A stretch of DNA of 64,000 nucleotides from Consotaella aegiceratis (GTDB taxonomy: Bacteria; Pseudomonadota; Alphaproteobacteria; Rhizobiales; Rhizobiaceae). The DNA is taken from NCBI RefSeq assembly GCF_036541425.1, contig NZ_JAZHFT010000001.1, positions 62,001 through 126,000 of the forward strand, in the 5' to 3' direction. Positions 60,485-64,000 of this stretch are shown here, piece after piece. How positions within the stretch are numbered: the first letter of the stretch is position 1; each line of letters opens with the position of its first letter. The translations under genes and the position numbers were made by a program. Below the pieces are notes generated by a model. That model was not told the origin of the DNA. It saw only the letters and a program-made list of their open reading frames with translations, and searched no databases.

Positions 60485-61554
60485 CGAGCACGATCCTCCT
60501 TCGCCTGCCGCTTCTCGCGATCACCGCCGGCGCCCTCGTCCTGGGCTTGGACGGGGGCTTGGCCCGCCTCGGTCTCGCGCCGGCTCCGATGGCCGCGCTC
60601 GACCTCCACGGCGCGGTGATGATCTGCGGCTTTTTCGGCACACTGATCGCGGTCGAGCGCGCCGTCGCGGACGGGCGGACCCCGGCGTTTCTCGTCCCGG
60701 CACTTGCGGCACTGGGTGCCGTCCTGCTGATCGCCGGCCAGGAGCGGCCGGCGGCCGCCGCGTTTCTCTCCGCCGGGCTCGGCCTGACCCTGCTCACGGG
60801 CCTCGCGGCCTTCAAGCTGCGCACGCTGTTTGCCGCGATCATGACGGCCGGCGCCGCCCTATGGGCCTGGGGGTGCGGCCTGTGGATCGCCGGCGCCTTC
60901 GTCATGGATGTCAGCTATCTTTGGCTCGGCTTCCTCATCCTCACCATCGTCGGCGAACGGGTGGAGCTGTCGCGGCTGATCAGCGTGGGAACCGGCGCGA
61001 AGGGCCTTCTCGTGCTGCTGGTGGCCTTGTTCGTCAAGGCGCTCGGGCGTGGAGAACCGTGGAACGGCGTTGGGCTGCTGGCACCCTCGATGGCCGGGAT
61101 GGCCTTCTGGCTCTTCGTCCACGACATCGCGCTGAAGACGGTGACGACAAGCGGACTGGCGCGCTATTCGGCGGTCTGCCTGCTCGCCGGCTACGCTTGG
61201 CTCGCCGCCGCCGCCGTCAGCATGGCCGTTGCGCCTCCGGGCGTGGCCGCCTTCGGACACGACGCGGTCGTTCATGCCATCGGCCTGGGCTTCGTGCTGT
61301 CGATGGTGTTCGCGCACGCGCCGATCATCCTTCCAGCCGTGACCGGCATCGCCGTGCGTTACTTGCCGGCCCTCTATGCTCCGGCCATCCTGCTGCATAC
61401 GGCGGTGGCCCTGCGCATCATCGGCGATCTCAGCGAACGGATCGCCCTCCTCTCGCTCTCGGCCTGGCTGACGATCGCCAGCATCATTCTCTATGTCGGG
61501 ACGCTCGTCGCCTCGGCAGGCCGCACCGTCTGCCGGAAGCACCCGATCGCCTAG
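60481..61554 (+). CDS. NnrS-like polytopic membrane protein
   Basis: 357 residues, about ten to twelve hydrophobic helices. DLHGAVMICGFFGTLIAVERAV and AFGHDAVVHAIGLGFVLSMVFAHAP, with His residues inside membrane helices, resemble the NnrS family of haem/copper membrane proteins made during denitrification and nitric oxide stress. Similarity is partial, so NnrS-like is a working name. Its neighbours, a DUF2249 and a DUF59 protein, and the FNR-type box are in keeping with that role. Confidence 0.65.
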   Translation: MTSTILLRLPLLAITAGALVLGLDGGLARLGLAPAPMAALDLHGAVMICGFFGTLIAVERAVADGRTPAFLVPALAALGAVLLIAGQERPAAAAFLSAGLGLTLLTGLAAFKLRTLFAAIMTAGAALWAWGCGLWIAGAFVMDVSYLWLGFLILTIVGERVELSRLISVGTGAKGLLVLLVALFVKALGRGEPWNGVGLLAPSMAGMAFWLFVHDIALKTVTTSGLARYSAVCLLAGYAWLAAAAVSMAVAPPGVAAFGHDAVVHAIGLGFVLSMVFAHAPIILPAVTGIAVRYLPALYAPAILLHTAVALRIIGDLSERIALLSLSAWLTIASIILYVGTLVASAGRTVCRKHPIA

Positions 61555-61622
61555 CCCGATCTTCTTGCCGCCATCAGATGCTGCAGGCATCGCAGTGTCG
61601 CCGTTGCGATCCCTCACGCGAC

Positions 61623-61646
61623 GGACCCTCGGTCCATGTTTTTCTT
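61623..61646 (+). terminator. Possible Rho-independent terminator after the NnrS-like operon
   Basis: GGACC-CTC-GGTCC forms a 5-bp stem with a three-base loop, followed by ATGTTTTTCTT. The stem is short, so this is tentative. The rest of the 263-bp gap to the next gene holds the promoter and palindrome listed below. Confidence 0.4.
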
Positions 61647-61745
61647 ATCGAATCTGAAAAATGTCGCTCTGGTCCCGCCGTCCCAGGCCTGACAGAGGCC
61701 GTCATCGGCCGGACAGCCTGCGCCGCTGCCGCTGCAATTGGCATC

Positions 61746-61775
61746 TTGACAGGCCGCCCAACTTGTACGCATCAT
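61746..61775 (+). promoter_or_regulatory. Predicted promoter of the peptide ABC operon
   Basis: -35 TTGACA (perfect, 61746-61751), 18-bp spacer, -10 CATCAT (61770-61775), 43 bp before the start codon of the binding protein. Confidence 0.4.
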
Positions 61776-61789
61776 CCTTAATTATGGAG

Positions 61790-61805
61790 CTTGTTACGTA
61801 GCAAG
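61790..61805. repeat. Palindrome in the leader of the peptide ABC operon
   Basis: CTTGTTAC-GTAGCAAG, 8-bp arms matching at 7 of 8 positions, lying just after the predicted promoter and 12 bp before the ATG. A likely operator; no regulator gene lies next to it in the window. Confidence 0.4.
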
Positions 61806-61817
61806 GGAATAACGTTT

Positions 61818-63338
61818 ATGAAGACCTGCTTCTCCGTCGTCCTTGCCGCGGCCTTGGGATCGGCCGCCGTGCCAGCCCTGGCCCAGGATGTCATCAACTT
61901 CGCCATCATCGGCGAACCGGACACTCTGGATCCCACGGTCTCCACCAAGGACGTGGTGTCCATCGTCACCCAGCACGTGGTGGAAACCCTCTATACGTTC
62001 GACAGCTCCTGGGCGGTCGCTCCCCTCCTGGCCAAGGATCTCCCCACGATTTCCGAGGACGGCAAGACCTACGATATCACGCTGCGCGAAGGCGTCACCT
62101 TCTCCGACGGCTCGACCATGGACTCGGCCGACGTCGTGGCGTCGCTGGAGCGCTGGATGCGCGTCGCGGCCCGCGGCAAGGTCGTTGCCGACAAGGTGGA
62201 GTCGGTGACGGCCAAGGGCCCCTACGAGGTCGAGATCAAGATGAGCACGCCCTATGCGCCGATGCTCTCGCTGCTCGCCTTCTCCAATTCGGCCGCCGCG
62301 ATCTATCCCGAAGAGATCGTTCCGGACGACGACAGCAACCTCACCGAGGTGATCGGCACCGGCCCCTACAAATACGGCGAGCACGTGCCCGACCAGTATC
62401 TGCAGCTCGTCCGTTTCGATGGTTTCGTGCCGCGCGACGAACCGGCCAATGGCGGCTCGGGCAAGCGCGGCCAGGTTCCGGACGAAATCCGCTTCGTGCC
62501 GGTGCCCGATCCGAACACCCGCGTCGAGGGCCTGTTGTCGGGCCAGTTCGATTTTGCCGATTCGCTGCCGGCCGAAAGCTATGATCGCATCGCCTCCAGC
62601 GACCAGGCCGAGCCTGTCCTTCTGGAACCGTTCGGCTGGCCGGTCTGGGCGATCAACCACAAGGCGGGGCTCTTGACCGACAAGACGATCCGCCAGGCAC
62701 TGCTCGCCGCGCTGCCCTTCGACGACATGCTGTTTGCCGCCTTCGGCGACGACAAGTTCTTCAAGGTCGACGGCGCCATGTATCCGGAGAGCTGGAACTG
62801 GTATTCGGACGCCGGCACCGACCTCTACAATCAGAACGATCCCGAGAAGGCCGCGGAGCTTCTGGACGAGGCGGGCTACGACGGCACGCCGCTGCGGATT
62901 TTGACCTCGCGTCAGTACGAGTTCCACTACAAGATGGCCGAGGTCGCCAAGCAGGCGCTGGAGGCCGCCGGCTTCAAGGTCGAGATGGACGTCGTCGACT
63001 GGGCGACGCTCGGCCAGCGCCGCGACGATCCGGCGCTGTGGGACATCTACATCTCGCACTCGCCGTTCCTGCCCGAGCCGGCCCTGACCGACATGTGGTT
63101 CCCGAACGCGCGCATCGGCTGGTCGGAACCGGAAAAGGACAAGCTGGCCGAGGCCTTCGTCACCGAGACGGACCAGGCCAAGCGCCAGGAGATCTTCGCT
63201 CAGCTGCAGCAGAAGAACCTGGAGGACGTCGGCTTCATCAAGGTCGGCAACTTCAATGCGCTGATCGGCGAGGCGAAGTCGCTCGAAGGTGTCGATCCGT
63301 CGCCCTGGCCGTATTTCTGGAACGCCTCGAAGAACTAG
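61818..63338 (+). CDS. Peptide/nickel-type ABC substrate-binding protein (family 5)
   Basis: 506 residues. Signal peptide MKTCFSVVLAAALGSAAVP with cleavage at ALA-Q. The mature protein follows the DppA/OppA pattern: GEPDTLDPTVSTKDVVSIV, LREGVTFSDGSTMDSADVVASLERW, IGTGPYKYGEHVPDQYLQLVR, and the late LDEAGYDGTPLRI with VDWATLGQRRDDPALWDIY. Binds an oligopeptide or similar solute in the periplasm. ATG 61818 is used rather than an upstream ATG in the same frame. Confidence 0.93.
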   Translation: MKTCFSVVLAAALGSAAVPALAQDVINFAIIGEPDTLDPTVSTKDVVSIVTQHVVETLYTFDSSWAVAPLLAKDLPTISEDGKTYDITLREGVTFSDGSTMDSADVVASLERWMRVAARGKVVADKVESVTAKGPYEVEIKMSTPYAPMLSLLAFSNSAAAIYPEEIVPDDDSNLTEVIGTGPYKYGEHVPDQYLQLVRFDGFVPRDEPANGGSGKRGQVPDEIRFVPVPDPNTRVEGLLSGQFDFADSLPAESYDRIASSDQAEPVLLEPFGWPVWAINHKAGLLTDKTIRQALLAALPFDDMLFAAFGDDKFFKVDGAMYPESWNWYSDAGTDLYNQNDPEKAAELLDEAGYDGTPLRILTSRQYEFHYKMAEVAKQALEAAGFKVEMDVVDWATLGQRRDDPALWDIYISHSPFLPEPALTDMWFPNARIGWSEPEKDKLAEAFVTETDQAKRQEIFAQLQQKNLEDVGFIKVGNFNALIGEAKSLEGVDPSPWPYFWNASKN

Positions 63339-63451
63339 GCTCCGAAGCGGCGGCCGGCCGCGATCGTCGCCGGCCGCCATCCTGTCGCGCATTGCCTTGC
63401 GACGCCCGATGACGGGCGCCGCATCCACCGTATCTCCACCCGGCAGGGATC

Positions 63452-64000
63452 ATGCGGAACTACATCCTGAAGCGGCTGGCCGGTATGGTGGTGGTGGTGT
63501 TCCTCGTCCTCACCATCGCCTTCATTCTGGTCCGTCTCGCACCCGGCGACCCGGCGGCGCTGATGCTGGGGCCGGACGCCACTCCCGAGGACACAGCCGC
63601 CCTGCGGGCCCGCCTGGGGCTCGATCAGCCGATCGCGGTGCAGTATCTGACCTTTCTCGCCCATGCCTTGCGCGGCGATCTCGGCCAGTCGCTGTTCTTC
63701 AACCAGCCAGTCCTCTCCGTCCTGGCGCACCGGGCCGAGCCGACCATCTTTCTCGCCTTGTTCTCGCTCGCCTTCGCCATCGTCATCGCGCTGCCGATCG
63801 GGGTGCTCGTCGCCTACTATCGCGGGTCGACCGCCGATCAGGCGGCGGTGTCGACGGCCATGCTGGCGGCCTCCGTGCCGTCCTTCTGGACCGGCCTCAT
63901 CCTGCAACGCTGGTTCGCCACCGACCTCGGCTGGTTTCCGGCCTCGGGCTATGGCGGTCCGAATACCGGCTTCCTCGACCGCATGGGCTATCTGATCCTG
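63452..64000 (+). CDS. Peptide ABC transporter permease, DppB type (cut by the right edge)
   Basis: 183 codons are open to the end of the window. MRNYILKRLAGMVVVVFLVL is the first membrane helix, LVRLAPGDPAALMLGPDA and RARLGLDQPIAVQYL the first periplasmic loop, as in DppB/GsiC permeases. It begins 113 bp after the binding-protein gene and follows it in the usual order; the second permease and ATPases should lie beyond the window. Confidence 0.92.
   Translation, partial: MRNYILKRLAGMVVVVFLVLTIAFILVRLAPGDPAALMLGPDATPEDTAALRARLGLDQPIAVQYLTFLAHALRGDLGQSLFFNQPVLSVLAHRAEPTIFLALFSLAFAIVIALPIGVLVAYYRGSTADQAAVSTAMLAASVPSFWTGLILQRWFATDLGWFPASGYGGPNTGFLDRMGYLIL

Noticed and set aside
61794..63428. Long minus-strand frame opposite the peptide-binding protein
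   Set aside because: Shadow of a clear family-5 binding protein; no domain or sensible start.
1..64000. CRISPR arrays, insertion sequences, integrase or phage genes, toxin-antitoxin pairs
   Set aside because: I looked for regularly spaced repeats, transposase or integrase motifs and small paired ORFs and saw none. The tRNA-Gln at 59532 shows no adjacent integrase or repeated 3' end.

Overview
The window is high-GC DNA (about 65%) from what looks like an alphaproteobacterium, most likely a member of Hyphomicrobiales (Rhizobiales). The grounds are the codon bias, the density of ABC uptake systems, a five-step histidine pathway (HutF plus HutG), two sites with the TGA-N9-TCA spacing of rhizobial RirA iron operators, and the style of the TonB/ExbBD locus. 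No phage, transposon, CRISPR array or plasmid gene was seen. The window reads as ordinary chromosome rich in catabolic operons. The only RNA genes found are one tRNA-Gln and three cobalamin riboswitches.

Layout. 1-9 kb: an alpha-mannosidase/sugar locus with two ROK regulators, a GH38 mannosidase and a MalFG-type ABC transporter without its own ATPase. 9-18.3 kb: a long minus-strand operon with two paralogous NMT1-type binding proteins, an amidohydrolase, a short-chain dehydrogenase with a probable frameshift, a NitT/TauT-type ABC transporter, a cupin, an orphan RarA-C-terminal-like protein, a nucleoside deoxyribosyltransferase-like enzyme and, after a gap, a UbiX-like flavin prenyltransferase. 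A divergent RpiR regulator faces two palindromic operators. 19.3-24.4 kb: a nucleoside hydrolase, a TauE exporter, a siderophore-interacting reductase, and an Old Yellow Enzyme divergent from an HxlR regulator.

24.4-35 kb is the most striking region. It holds a class III ribonucleotide reductase (nrdD, a separate small glycyl-radical protein, nrdG), metE, and a class I reductase (nrdA, nrdB). A cobalamin riboswitch precedes each of nrdD, metE and nrdA. This implies that B12 shuts off the B12-independent enzymes, presumably in favour of NrdJ and MetH encoded elsewhere. The glycyl-radical domain of NrdD is detached into its own ORF, and NrdB has the Glu/Phe pattern of radical-less class Ic subunits.

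35-41 kb: an RbsABC-like transporter with an FGGY kinase, divergent from a second nucleoside hydrolase. 41-51.6 kb: iron acquisition, with a TonB-dependent receptor, FhuC/FhuD/FhuB-like uptake, an AraC regulator and a tonB-exbD-exbD-exbB cluster. One of the two ExbDs has Asn instead of the transmembrane Asp. 52-59.4 kb: histidine utilisation (hutI-H-G-U one way, hutF-hutC the other). 59.5-61.6 kb: tRNA-Gln, then a DUF2249 / DUF59 / NnrS-like operon behind a perfect FNR/CRP-type palindrome. 61.8 kb to the end: an oligopeptide-type ABC binding protein and the first permease, cut by the window edge.
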